From Coprobacillus sp. CAG:698 (GTDB taxonomy: Bacteria; Bacillota_I; Bacilli_A; ML615J-28; CAG-698): a DNA stretch of 20,613 nucleotides. How positions within the stretch are numbered: position 1 is the first letter of the stretch; every line of letters begins with the position of its first letter. Below the pieces are notes generated by a model. That model was not told where the DNA came from and made no database searches. It saw only the letters and a list, made by a program, of their open reading frames with translations. Location: NCBI GenBank assembly GCA_000431235.1, contig HF988718.1:4117-24729 (forward strand), given 5' to 3'. Positions 1 to 7,638 of the stretch are shown piece by piece. The translations under genes were made by a program, and so were the position numbers.

Positions 1-1
1 T

Positions 2-1807
2 AAAACAGGAGATGTTGTTTTAGAAGCTGAAAAATATGTAACTAAAGAAGTTACTCCAGAAATGGAAAAAGAAGGTTTAGTTGTTAAAAACGCTAATGAA
101 GCATTACAAGGTGCTGAAGACATTATTGCTGAAATTATAAGTGATGAACCAAAATATCGTCGTTGGATTCGTCGTTTATTCCAAATGCAATCTTCTTTAG
201 TTTCTCAACTAAAAGATGTTACTTTAGATCCAAAGCATACATATGAAATGTATTATAATTATCAAGAACCAATTAGTGAGATTAAACTTCATCGTATTCT
301 TGCTATAAATCGTGGTGAGGCTGAAAAAGTAATTAAAGTTAGTATTTCAGAAGATGTAGAACGTGTACTAAGATTCTTACGTAAGCAAGTAATTAAAGAT
401 CCAGAATCTGTTACTGCTCCTTACGTTAATGATGCTATCGAAGATAGTTATAAGAGATTAATCAAACCTTCAATCGAAAGAGATATAAGAGCTGAATTGA
501 AAGAAAAAGCTGAAGATCATGCTATTTCAATTTTCTCATTGAATCTTAAAAACTATTTATTAACTCCTCCAATGAAGGGTAAAGTTGTTTTAGGTGTTGA
601 CCCTGCTTATCGTACAGGTTGTAAACTTGCAGTTGTTGATGCAACTGGTAAAGTATTAGATAAAGGAGTTATTTTCCCTAACCAAAAGAATAAAGAAGAA
701 GTAGTTAGTGATGCTCGTACAGAACAATCATTTAACACTATTAGAGCAATAATTGATAAATATAAAGTTGAAGTAATTGCTATAGGTAATGGTACAGCAA
801 GCCGTGAAACTGAAAGCTTTATTGCTGATTGTATCAAACAAATCAAAAAAGATGTTCACTACATTATCGTTAATGAAGCAGGTGCTTCAATCTATTCAGC
901 AAGTAAAATTGCTCAGGAAGAATTCCCTGACTACCATGTAGAAGAACGTTCAGCTGTTTCAATAGCTCGTCGTTTACAAGATCCACTTAGTGAACTTGTA
1001 AAGATTGATCCAAAATCAATAGGTGTTGGACAATATCAATATGATGTATCACAAGCAAAATTAGGAGATTCATTAGACTTTGTTGTGGAAACTGCTGTTA
1101 ATAGTGTTGGTGTTAACATTAATAGTGCATCAATTCCTCTACTTACAAGAGTTTCAGGATTGAATGCTAAAACTGCTAAATTAATTGTTAATTATCGTGA
1201 TGAAAATGGACCATTTAAGACACGTGAAGATATTAAAATTAAAGGTATAGGAGCTAAAACATTAGAACAAGCAATAGGCTTCTTACGTATTCCAAATGGA
1301 ACTGAAAAACTTGATATGACAGCAATTCACCCAGAAAGTTATGCTGTTGCTGAAGAAATCCTTGCTAAACTTGGATTTACTAAAGATGATATCGGTTCAG
1401 AAAAATTACAAAAGGCTATTGCTAAACTTAATCGTAAAGAATTTATTAAACAATTCAATGTAGGTGAATATACATTTAATGATATTTTAGATGCATTTGT
1501 TGCACCTCTTAGAGACCCACGTGATAAATTTGATAAACCAATTCTTCGTAGTGATGTATTACATTTAGAAGACTTAGCTCCAGGAATGGAATTACAAGGA
1601 ACAGTTAGAAATGTAGTTGACTTTGGTGCTTTCGTTGACTGTGGTGTAAAGGAAGATGGTTTAGTTCATACATCAAGAATGAGTAAGAAATATATTAAAC
1701 ATCCATCTGAAGTTGTAAGTGTTGGAGACATTATTAAAGTTTGGGTTGTTAATGTAGATTTAAAACGTGGTCGTGTTGAACTTTCAATGGTTAACCCAGC
1801 TCAATAA
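2..1807 (+). CDS. tex: Tex-family RNA-binding transcription accessory protein, 5' end cut off by window
   Basis: The frame is open from base 2, so the gene enters from outside the window. The ATG at 62 is internal. About 602 residues are visible; the family is usually near 720, so roughly 115 N-terminal residues are missing. Visible domains in order are the end of the helical N-terminal region, a YqgF/RNase H-like fold starting at VLGVDPAYRTG (about nt 587-620) with the IGNGTASRETE motif, tandem helix-hairpin-helix motifs (about nt 1145-1290, SGLNAKTAKLIVNYR and IKGIGAKTLEQAIGF), and a C-terminal S1 RNA-binding domain (about nt 1585-1795, GTVRNVVDFGAFVDCGV). Tex proteins act in the cytoplasm on RNA and transcription complexes. 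Arg is mostly CGT here, whereas the ABC genes downstream prefer AGA, which fits a well-expressed core gene. The identification is secure; the exact role in this organism is inferred. Confidence 0.95.
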   Translation, partial: KTGDVVLEAEKYVTKEVTPEMEKEGLVVKNANEALQGAEDIIAEIISDEPKYRRWIRRLFQMQSSLVSQLKDVTLDPKHTYEMYYNYQEPISEIKLHRILAINRGEAEKVIKVSISEDVERVLRFLRKQVIKDPESVTAPYVNDAIEDSYKRLIKPSIERDIRAELKEKAEDHAISIFSLNLKNYLLTPPMKGKVVLGVDPAYRTGCKLAVVDATGKVLDKGVIFPNQKNKEEVVSDARTEQSFNTIRAIIDKYKVEVIAIGNGTASRETESFIADCIKQIKKDVHYIIVNEAGASIYSASKIAQEEFPDYHVEERSAVSIARRLQDPLSELVKIDPKSIGVGQYQYDVSQAKLGDSLDFVVETAVNSVGVNINSASIPLLTRVSGLNAKTAKLIVNYRDENGPFKTREDIKIKGIGAKTLEQAIGFLRIPNGTEKLDMTAIHPESYAVAEEILAKLGFTKDDIGSEKLQKAIAKLNRKEFIKQFNVGEYTFNDILDAFVAPLRDPRDKFDKPILRSDVLHLEDLAPGMELQGTVRNVVDFGAFVDCGVKEDGLVHTSRMSKKYIKHPSEVVSVGDIIKVWVVNVDLKRGRVELSMVNPAQ

Positions 1808-1813
1808 ATAACT

Positions 1814-1848
1814 ACTGCTAGATAATTTCTAGCAGTTTTTGTTTTTTT
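1814..1848 (+). terminator. Rho-independent terminator of tex
   Basis: A perfect 8-bp stem, ACTGCTAG (1814-1821) with CTAGCAGT (1829-1836), has a 7-nt loop. It is followed by a T-rich tail broken by a single G, to about 1848. It begins seven bases after the tex stop codon. Confidence 0.9.
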
Positions 1849-1854
1849 GCCCAA

Positions 1855-1881
1855 ACAATAATATTCAATATTCATATATTA
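1855..1881 (+). promoter_or_regulatory. possible sporulation-sigma (SigE/SigK-like) promoter for the cotJ unit
   Basis: AC at 1855-1856 lies 16 bases before CATATATTA (1873-1881). This fits the SigK pattern AC-N16/17-CATAnnnTA, and CATATATT is one mismatch from the SigE -10 CATACAnT. cotJ genes are mother-cell genes in Bacillus. Against it, transcription would start near 1887, on top of the ribosome-binding site, and AT-rich DNA gives such matches easily. Confidence 0.25.
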
Positions 1882-1886
1882 TAAGT

Positions 1887-1891
1887 GGAGG
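1887..1891 (+). promoter_or_regulatory. ribosome-binding site fixing the cotJA/JB start
   Basis: GGAGG ends eight bases before the ATG at 1900. An upstream in-frame GTG at 1885 overlaps this site and is therefore not the start. Confidence 0.8.
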
Positions 1892-1899
1892 TTATAAAT

Positions 1900-2274
1900 A
1901 TGAATAATGAAAAAGGTTCACAAAGTAATCTTTTTAGTCCAGACGATGCTTTGCTTTATGGGACTGCATTTAAATCACTTTATGAACCATATAAAAATTT
2001 TAAAAAAGCTAATGTAAAGATAGCTAATGAGAAAGAACGATTGCTACTAGAAGTACAGAAGTATGCAATAATGTGTCATGATTTGGGCTTATATTTAGAT
2101 GTGTATCCAACTGATAAAGAAGCCGTTGAACTACGAAAAAATTATTTAAAACTTTGGGAGGAAGCTAAGAATAAGTATGAAGAAAAGTATCCTCCATTTG
2201 CAAAAAATTGTAAGAAAATTGATGTTACACCATTCCCATGGAGTACAACACCATTTCCTTGGGGTGATAAATAA
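1900..2274 (+). CDS. cotJB: spore coat protein: CotJA-like N-terminus joined to CotJB
   Basis: This is a 124-residue protein if it starts at the ATG at 1900. Residues about 10-35 (FSPDDALLYGTAFKSLYEPY) look like the conserved C-terminal segment of CotJA (FSPxEALxxGTLxxxLYxxY as I recall it). Residues about 45-105 match CotJB: a helical stretch with DLGLYLDVYPTDKEAVEL, then KNKYEEKYPPF. The tail repeats TPFPW twice, where CotJB proteins end in a PWPW-type motif. Bacillus encodes CotJA and CotJB as separate proteins, so this looks like a fusion or a merged form. CotJ proteins assemble in the inner spore coat and need CotJC for it. The stop overlaps the cotJC start in TAATG, implying translational coupling. 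CotJB identity is fairly sure; the CotJA part rests on one short segment. Confidence 0.82.
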   Translation: MNNEKGSQSNLFSPDDALLYGTAFKSLYEPYKNFKKANVKIANEKERLLLEVQKYAIMCHDLGLYLDVYPTDKEAVELRKNYLKLWEEAKNKYEEKYPPFAKNCKKIDVTPFPWSTTPFPWGDK

Positions 2275-2834
2275 TGTTTACTTATGAGAAAAAACTTTTA
2301 TTCCCTATAAATATCACTAAGAAAGATTTAGATATGGCCAAAGTGTTGTATACACAATATGGTGGACCAGATGGAGAGTTAGGAGCAGCAATAAGATATT
2401 TTAATCAGAGTTTTACAATGCCTGATAGTCGTGGGAAAGCACTATTAATGGATATATCAGCTGAAGAATTTAGTCATGTAGAAATGATTAATGCTATGAT
2501 TGATGGTTTAATGAAAGGTGCTACAATTGAAGAATTAAAGGCACATGGATTAGATAAAATGTATGCTCAAAGAGGTTTGGATCATTTTCCTCAGGATAAT
2601 AATGGTGTTCCTTTCACAACAGCTTATATAGGAGCAACTGGTGATGTTATTGCTGATCTATATGAAAATATGGCAGCTGAACAAAAAGCACGAGCAGTTT
2701 ATGAACATTTGTTAGACCTAGCCAAAAATGAAGAAGTTATAGCTCCATTAATTTATTTAAGAGAAAGAGAAATTGTTCATTTTGCATTATTTAAAGAATT
2801 ATGTGAGACATATGAGAAAAAAAGCGGAAAATAA
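2274..2834 (+). CDS. cotJC: CotJC, manganese catalase-like spore coat protein
   Basis: The 186-residue protein belongs to the ferritin-like manganese catalase family in its short CotJC form (Bacillus CotJC is close to 190 residues). Expected metal-binding carboxylates and histidines are present: E35 in YGGPDGELGAAIRYFNQS, the EEFSHVEMI motif at about residues 64-72, and the C-terminal EREIVHFALFKEL motif near residue 165. Two four-helix-bundle halves can be traced, with the middle segment TAYIGATGDVIADLYENMAAEQKAR joining them, here quoted only as a landmark around residues 115-140. The product should be part of the inner spore coat and may break down hydrogen peroxide. The start overlaps the preceding stop by one base. 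Its own stop codon lies inside the loop of the terminator. Presence of cotJ implies a spore-forming organism or a recent descendant of one. Confidence 0.93.
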   Translation: MFTYEKKLLFPINITKKDLDMAKVLYTQYGGPDGELGAAIRYFNQSFTMPDSRGKALLMDISAEEFSHVEMINAMIDGLMKGATIEELKAHGLDKMYAQRGLDHFPQDNNGVPFTTAYIGATGDVIADLYENMAAEQKARAVYEHLLDLAKNEEVIAPLIYLREREIVHFALFKELCETYEKKSGK

Positions 2835-2848
2835 CCGCTTTTTCTTTT
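2819..2848 (+). terminator. terminator overlapping the cotJC stop codon
   Basis: The stem AAAAGCGG (2820-2827) pairs with CCGCTTTT (2835-2842), the loop contains the TAA stop (2832-2834), and a T-rich tail runs to 2848. Confidence 0.88.
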
Positions 2849-2864
2849 AAATGAAAATTATCTA

Positions 2865-2873
2865 TGATATAAT
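2865..2873 (+). promoter_or_regulatory. extended -10 promoter for the ABC exporter genes
   Basis: TGATATAAT at 2865-2873 is a perfect TGnTATAAT extended -10. No good -35 exists at 17 bases (TTTTAA at 2845-2850). Transcription should start near 2880, leaving a short leader with AAAGGA (2892-2896 core) before the ATG at 2906. Confidence 0.75.
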
Positions 2874-2905
2874 ATACTTATTATAGCTAGAAAGGAAATC
2901 TGTTT

Positions 2906-5041
2906 ATGATTAAGTTAGTAAATGTTTCTAAGTATTATCATGATGAGAATAGCGTTGTATTAGGATTATCAAAGGTAAATTTAGAACTAAATAAAGGTGA
3001 ATTTGTTGCTATAACAGGTGAAAGTGGATCAGGAAAATCAACACTTTTAAATGTCATAAGTGGAATAGATAGTTACGAAGATGGTGAAATGTATATTAAT
3101 GGTGAGGAAACATCTTATTACTCTAAGGAAGATTGGGAATTATATCGAAAAGAAAAAATAGGATTTATATTTCAAAACTATAATTTAATTGATAGCTATA
3201 CTGTTTTAGAAAATGTAATTGCTGTAAAGTTAGTTCAAGGAGTTAGCTATAAGGACGCTAAGAAAAATGCTATTGAAATACTTAATAAAGTAGGATTAGG
3301 TAATTTTCTTAAACATAAAGCTTCAAAACTTTCTGGTGGTCAAAAACAGAGATTAGCAATTGCAAGAGCTTTATCAAAAGATACAGAAATTATTGTTGCT
3401 GATGAACCAACTGGTAATCTAGATAAACAAAATGGCAAAGAAATAATAAAACTATTGTATGAAATATCTAAAGAAAAATTAGTATGTATTGTTACCCACA
3501 ATTATGAGGAAGTAAGTGAATATGTTACGAGAAAAATTAGAATTTATGATGGTGAGATTGTTGAAGATAGACATATTAAGGAGTATAAACAAGTTGATAA
3601 TACGAAAATAAATGAGAAAACTAAGCATAATGTTAATCTACTATCATTTGCTTTACTTAATCTTAAAAACCAACCTAAAAGAACATTCTTCTTATTTTTA
3701 GTTGCTTTTGTTATGACTATCTTTGCATTTGCAATCTTTATCATAAATGATTTGGGTTTTGGTTCCGAAAATTATAAAAGATCAAATGAATACTTTCGCA
3801 ATAATTATGAAGAAAGAGTAGTCATATCTAAAAAAGATAAATCAGATATAACTAGTGATGAGATAGATAAAGTGTTGAATCTTAAATATGTGAGAGGATA
3901 TACACCTTATAGTAGTATTTTAGATTCTGAAAATAAATATGTTTCTATTTCTGATTATTCTGTAGGTTTTAGTACTACACAGGCAAATTGCAATGTTATA
4001 GATATAATTAGTGATAAAGATTTAGTAGCAGGAAGAATGCCTAATAATGATCACGAAGCAATAATTTCCATAAGTTATATGACAGAAAAAGAAGCAAAAG
4101 AATTAATTAGCAAAAAAATAACTTTAGAAAGGTTTAATGTTGATTATGAAATAGTTGGAGTAACAAATAAGCATTATGGTACAGAAGAAATGGTAGTGTA
4201 TCTTAAAGAGGGAGCACTAAAAGGTATATACGAAAAGGTTTATTTCCAAGAATCAAATTCTATGTATATGATGATGTTAAATGATAATGATGGAAATCAA
4301 TATCCTTTAGCCACTATTATTCATAATTTAGGATTTGAATTTCATTTAAAAGATGATTTACCTAAAAATAAAATAATAGTTTCTGAAAATATATATGGCT
4401 ATATGCGTAAATATCTTGATAAAGGATATACTTTAACATATAATGATGTTAAGCTTACGATTGAAACAACTAGTGAAAACAATGTCATTTATTTGAGTAA
4501 ATCTTATATAGAAAATGGAAGTAGTATATCTATTACAATAGATTCATTAGAGCACTATGAAAAAGTAAAAAGTGAACTTGATAAAATAGGTTTTTATTCA
4601 ATGTCACCTTTTCTCACAAGTCCTGATTTAGGAATTGTGTATAAAATAGTTTTAGGTCTTTTCTTAGTATTCTCTTGTGGAATAAACTTTATTTTGATAT
4701 ATGTTGTTGGATATGTTGTAATTAGATCAATTATGCTTGCTAAGAAAAAAGATTATTCTATTCTAAGAACTATTGGTCTAAGTGTAAAGCAAGTACTTAA
4801 TATATGCAAAATCGAAATAGTCTTTAGTTTTTTATTGGCATTTATTCTCACAACAATTATTTTCTTTATTGTTCGTCCAAGAATTGATAATTTGTATGTT
4901 AGAGGAATACTTATGAACATAAATGGTGGATTGATAGCAATAATAGGATTATTTAACTTGTTGTTGGGATTCTTCGTATCTCGTCGATTAACAAGAATGT
5001 TAGTTAAAAAAAGCATTATTTCTGGAATGAAAGTTGAATAG
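2906..5041 (+). CDS. ABC exporter subunit, ATPase fused to FtsX/MacB-type permease (first of pair)
   Basis: This 711-residue protein has an N-terminal ABC ATPase of the MacB/LolD group: Walker A GESGSGKS (38-45), Q-loop FQNYNLID (89-96), signature LSGGQ (142-146), Walker B IIVADEP (162-168) and H-loop His198. After a 35-residue link comes membrane segment 1 (about 260-281), then an extracellular domain of about 295 residues, then segments 2-4 (about 580-606, 634-656, 674-692). The FtsX-type cytoplasmic loop DYSILRTIGLS is present. This is the MacB layout. Such transporters move substrates such as peptides, lipoproteins or antimicrobials by mechanotransmission and often confer resistance; the substrate here cannot be read from sequence. 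The stop is seven bases from the next gene, with the ribosome-binding site between, so the two are cotranscribed. No two-component regulator is adjacent. Confidence 0.92.
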   Translation: MIKLVNVSKYYHDENSVVLGLSKVNLELNKGEFVAITGESGSGKSTLLNVISGIDSYEDGEMYINGEETSYYSKEDWELYRKEKIGFIFQNYNLIDSYTVLENVIAVKLVQGVSYKDAKKNAIEILNKVGLGNFLKHKASKLSGGQKQRLAIARALSKDTEIIVADEPTGNLDKQNGKEIIKLLYEISKEKLVCIVTHNYEEVSEYVTRKIRIYDGEIVEDRHIKEYKQVDNTKINEKTKHNVNLLSFALLNLKNQPKRTFFLFLVAFVMTIFAFAIFIINDLGFGSENYKRSNEYFRNNYEERVVISKKDKSDITSDEIDKVLNLKYVRGYTPYSSILDSENKYVSISDYSVGFSTTQANCNVIDIISDKDLVAGRMPNNDHEAIISISYMTEKEAKELISKKITLERFNVDYEIVGVTNKHYGTEEMVVYLKEGALKGIYEKVYFQESNSMYMMMLNDNDGNQYPLATIIHNLGFEFHLKDDLPKNKIIVSENIYGYMRKYLDKGYTLTYNDVKLTIETTSENNVIYLSKSYIENGSSISITIDSLEHYEKVKSELDKIGFYSMSPFLTSPDLGIVYKIVLGLFLVFSCGINFILIYVVGYVVIRSIMLAKKKDYSILRTIGLSVKQVLNICKIEIVFSFLLAFILTTIIFFIVRPRIDNLYVRGILMNINGGLIAIIGLFNLLLGFFVSRRLTRMLVKKSIISGMKVE

Positions 5042-5048
5042 GTGAATT

Positions 5049-7511
5049 ATGATAGTTATAAATAATCTTAATAAATATTATAATAAAGGCAAAAATAATG
5101 AAATTCATGCAATTAATAATACATCCATTGTATTTCCTGATAAAGGTTTAGTATGTTTGACAGGACCTAGTGGTTGTGGGAAAACTACTTTACTTAATTG
5201 CATAGGTGGTATGGATAATCCAAGTAGTGGCTTTATAAGTTACGATGGAGTAGATTTGACTAAAAAAGAACTTGATTTATACAGAGCTCAAAATATAGGA
5301 TTTGTCTTTCAAAATTATATTCTTCTTCCTGATAGAACAGTTTATGAGAATTTAAAAATTGTTTTAAATATGTTTAATTTATCAAAAGAGGAAGAAGAGG
5401 AAAGAATTGAATTTGCTTTAAATGCTGTAAATATGTTTAAGTATCGAAAAAGAATCTGTGGACAGTTATCAGGTGGACAAATGCAAAGAGTTTCCATCGC
5501 ACGTGCCCTTGTGAAAAGTCCAAAACTAATTATCGCTGATGAGCCTACAGGAAACTTAGATGAAAAAAATACTAAGCAAGTAATGGATATAATAAAAAAT
5601 CTATCTCGTGAATGTTTAGTGATTATGGTTACACATGAAAATAGATTAGCAACATTTTATAGTGATAGAATTATAAAAATTGAAGATGGAAGAATTATTA
5701 GTGATAGCATAAATGATAGTAAAGGTATATTAACTGAAAAAGATGAAATAAATATATATCTTGGTGAAATGAATAGTAAGCAAATAAATAGCGATAATGT
5801 ATATATTAGATATTTTTACACAACTGAAAAACCTAATATTAAAATTGATGTGGTTTATAAAAATGACACATATTTTATAAAAGCAAGTTCGGATAATAAA
5901 GTTAATTTTAAGTTTTTAACTGGAAAAAGTGAAGAGATACTTATTGAAGGTAAAAAACCTGTAATTCAAATTGATGATGTTATGAATGAGGATATAAAGT
6001 TTCCTCAAATAGATAAAAATAACACTCGTAAATCAGTAATTTCCTTTAAAGAAGCTTTTAAAGAAGCATGTTTATTCTTTAAAAAGATAAGAATTGGTGA
6101 TAAAATAAAACTATTTGTTTTCTTTCTATCTGCGATAATGTTTGTTAATTCAATTGCTTCTTTAGGAAAACTAATTCATATAGATGAAACACAAGTAGTT
6201 CGTTTTTCGAAAGATATTGTTGTGATTGAAGAGTATAATTCATTTGATTCGAGAAAAATAGAAAGTAAAATAAATAAAGGTTTGTTACTTGCTAATTATC
6301 AAATATTTGATTCTATGATAAATTTCAATTATTTTTACAAAGATGGATATGTAAGAACAAGTCCATCAAGTCCTTTTCCAATAGAATATCTGAATGATGA
6401 AGATATTATAATTGGAAAAAAGGCATCAAGTGATGAAGAAGTAGTAATCGATAAAAAGATTATTGACAATGTTGCTGAAAGAACAATTCTTGGTAATCAA
6501 CTTGAAAAACTGGGATACGAGTCATTAGATCAACTCATTGGACTAAAATATATAAAATATAAAAACATAAGTGATAAAGAATATACGATTGTTGGAATTA
6601 CTGACACAGGCAGTTGTAATGTATACTTTACTGAAAATGCCTATAAACTTATGTATTTAAATGAATTGTATATGTATTCTTATGTTATAGGATATCAAGG
6701 ATTGCAAAATAATATTATTGGACTACAAATTGAAAATGCTAGTAAAATACAGTCATATGTAGATATCACAACAGGTGAAACTACTATACTTGATATAAAT
6801 GATTTAAAAGATAATGAAATTATTGTTTCTAAAGGAATGAATAATGATTTTATAAATCAAAAAGTATTTTCTAATTCAGCATTCAAATTTCTTTCTTCAA
6901 TAAAAATCAAAGGTTATTTTGTAGATAACGATAATAACTATATGCTAGGAAAAATAGCTGGAAATGATAATTTAATAAATGCTTTTTATTATTCAAGCAT
7001 TGAGACAAATAAATCATTTGTTTGTTTCCGTGATGATGTTGATAAAGTTGATGAAAATTATACAACTTATGATCCATATAAACGTGCATTAGAACAGCAT
7101 AAAAATAATAATTTAACTTCCACTGTTTTCTCATTAGTGATGACTATCGTATTCTTTTCTGTTTCTTTAATTTTCTTAGTATTTACAATTAGATCTAATT
7201 TAATTTCAAGAATTTATCAAATAGGCGCATACAGAGCTTTAGGTATAGGTAAAGTTGATATATATAAGATCTTTATATGTGAGATTCTGCTTATGATGTC
7301 AGTATCATCATTCATAGGATTCATTAGCGGTTCTCTTGTGGCAACATATAATACAACAAGTATACTAATTAGTACAGCTTACTATCCTTGGTATTCGTGG
7401 ATTATATCTTTTGTATTAATTGTTGGAATTAATTTGGTATGCGGATTACTTCCAGTAATATTAATGTTATTACAAACACCAGCACAGATTTTATCTAAGT
7501 ATGATATTTAA
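5049..7511 (+). CDS. ABC exporter subunit, ATPase fused to FtsX-type permease (second of pair), with extra domain
   Basis: This 820-residue protein has the same plan as its neighbour but is 109 residues longer. ATPase motifs are complete: Walker A GPSGCGKT (39-46), Q-loop FQNYILLPD, signature LSGGQ (140-144), Walker B IIADEP (161-166) and His196. Between the ATPase (ending about 220) and membrane segment 1 (about 354-375) lies an extra region of about 130 residues, partly beta-like and of no family I recognise. The extracellular region spans about 378-685, and segments 2-4 sit near 693-714, 742-766 and 782-806, with the loop IYQIGAYRALGIG after segment 2. Both ATPases keep every catalytic motif. 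The likely unit is a heterodimer of the two products, by analogy to paired exporters, but two homodimers are possible. Translation starts from AGGTG overlapping the previous stop. Confidence 0.9.
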   Translation: MIVINNLNKYYNKGKNNEIHAINNTSIVFPDKGLVCLTGPSGCGKTTLLNCIGGMDNPSSGFISYDGVDLTKKELDLYRAQNIGFVFQNYILLPDRTVYENLKIVLNMFNLSKEEEEERIEFALNAVNMFKYRKRICGQLSGGQMQRVSIARALVKSPKLIIADEPTGNLDEKNTKQVMDIIKNLSRECLVIMVTHENRLATFYSDRIIKIEDGRIISDSINDSKGILTEKDEINIYLGEMNSKQINSDNVYIRYFYTTEKPNIKIDVVYKNDTYFIKASSDNKVNFKFLTGKSEEILIEGKKPVIQIDDVMNEDIKFPQIDKNNTRKSVISFKEAFKEACLFFKKIRIGDKIKLFVFFLSAIMFVNSIASLGKLIHIDETQVVRFSKDIVVIEEYNSFDSRKIESKINKGLLLANYQIFDSMINFNYFYKDGYVRTSPSSPFPIEYLNDEDIIIGKKASSDEEVVIDKKIIDNVAERTILGNQLEKLGYESLDQLIGLKYIKYKNISDKEYTIVGITDTGSCNVYFTENAYKLMYLNELYMYSYVIGYQGLQNNIIGLQIENASKIQSYVDITTGETTILDINDLKDNEIIVSKGMNNDFINQKVFSNSAFKFLSSIKIKGYFVDNDNNYMLGKIAGNDNLINAFYYSSIETNKSFVCFRDDVDKVDENYTTYDPYKRALEQHKNNNLTSTVFSLVMTIVFFSVSLIFLVFTIRSNLISRIYQIGAYRALGIGKVDIYKIFICEILLMMSVSSFIGFISGSLVATYNTTSILISTAYYPWYSWIISFVLIVGINLVCGLLPVILMLLQTPAQILSKYDI

Positions 7512-7516
7512 TAAAA

Positions 7517-7554
7517 ATAAGTCTTAAGGTTTTAATAAACTTTAAGACTTTTTA
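7517..7554 (+). terminator. terminator after the ABC exporter genes
   Basis: The stem GTCTTAA (7521-7527) pairs with TTAAGAC (7542-7548), extended by flanking A/T pairs and a further GTTT/AAAC pairing inside. The T tail follows at 7549-7553. The A-rich upstream flank could let it work in both directions. Confidence 0.88.
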
Positions 7555-7603
7555 TTAAATATCAATTAATCTTGCATATATTTGTTTGTTTTTAGGAAGA
7601 AAG

Positions 7604-7612
7604 TGCTATAAT
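7604..7612 (+). promoter_or_regulatory. extended -10 promoter for the TPR gene
   Basis: TGCTATAAT at 7604-7612 is a perfect extended -10. There is no convincing -35; TTGTTT occurs at 15 and 19 bases. The start would be near 7619, just before AAAGGAG (7623-7629). Confidence 0.75.
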
Positions 7613-7638
7613 ATATATAAATAAAGGAGAAAACAACT

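Noticed and set aside
607..846. Minus-strand open frame inside tex
   Set aside because: It lies wholly antisense to the conserved YqgF domain, has no ribosome-binding site and no recognisable motif.
1885..1899. GTG at 1885 as start of the cotJA/JB gene
   Set aside because: The GTG overlaps the GGAGG ribosome-binding site that serves the ATG at 1900.
3544..5016. Minus-strand open frames inside the first ABC gene (3544-3744 and 4753-5016)
   Set aside because: They are antisense to a protein with continuous family features and have hydrophobic, low-complexity translations produced by the AT-rich coding strand.
6907..7134. Minus-strand open frame inside the second ABC gene
   Set aside because: Antisense shadow with no start signal or family resemblance.
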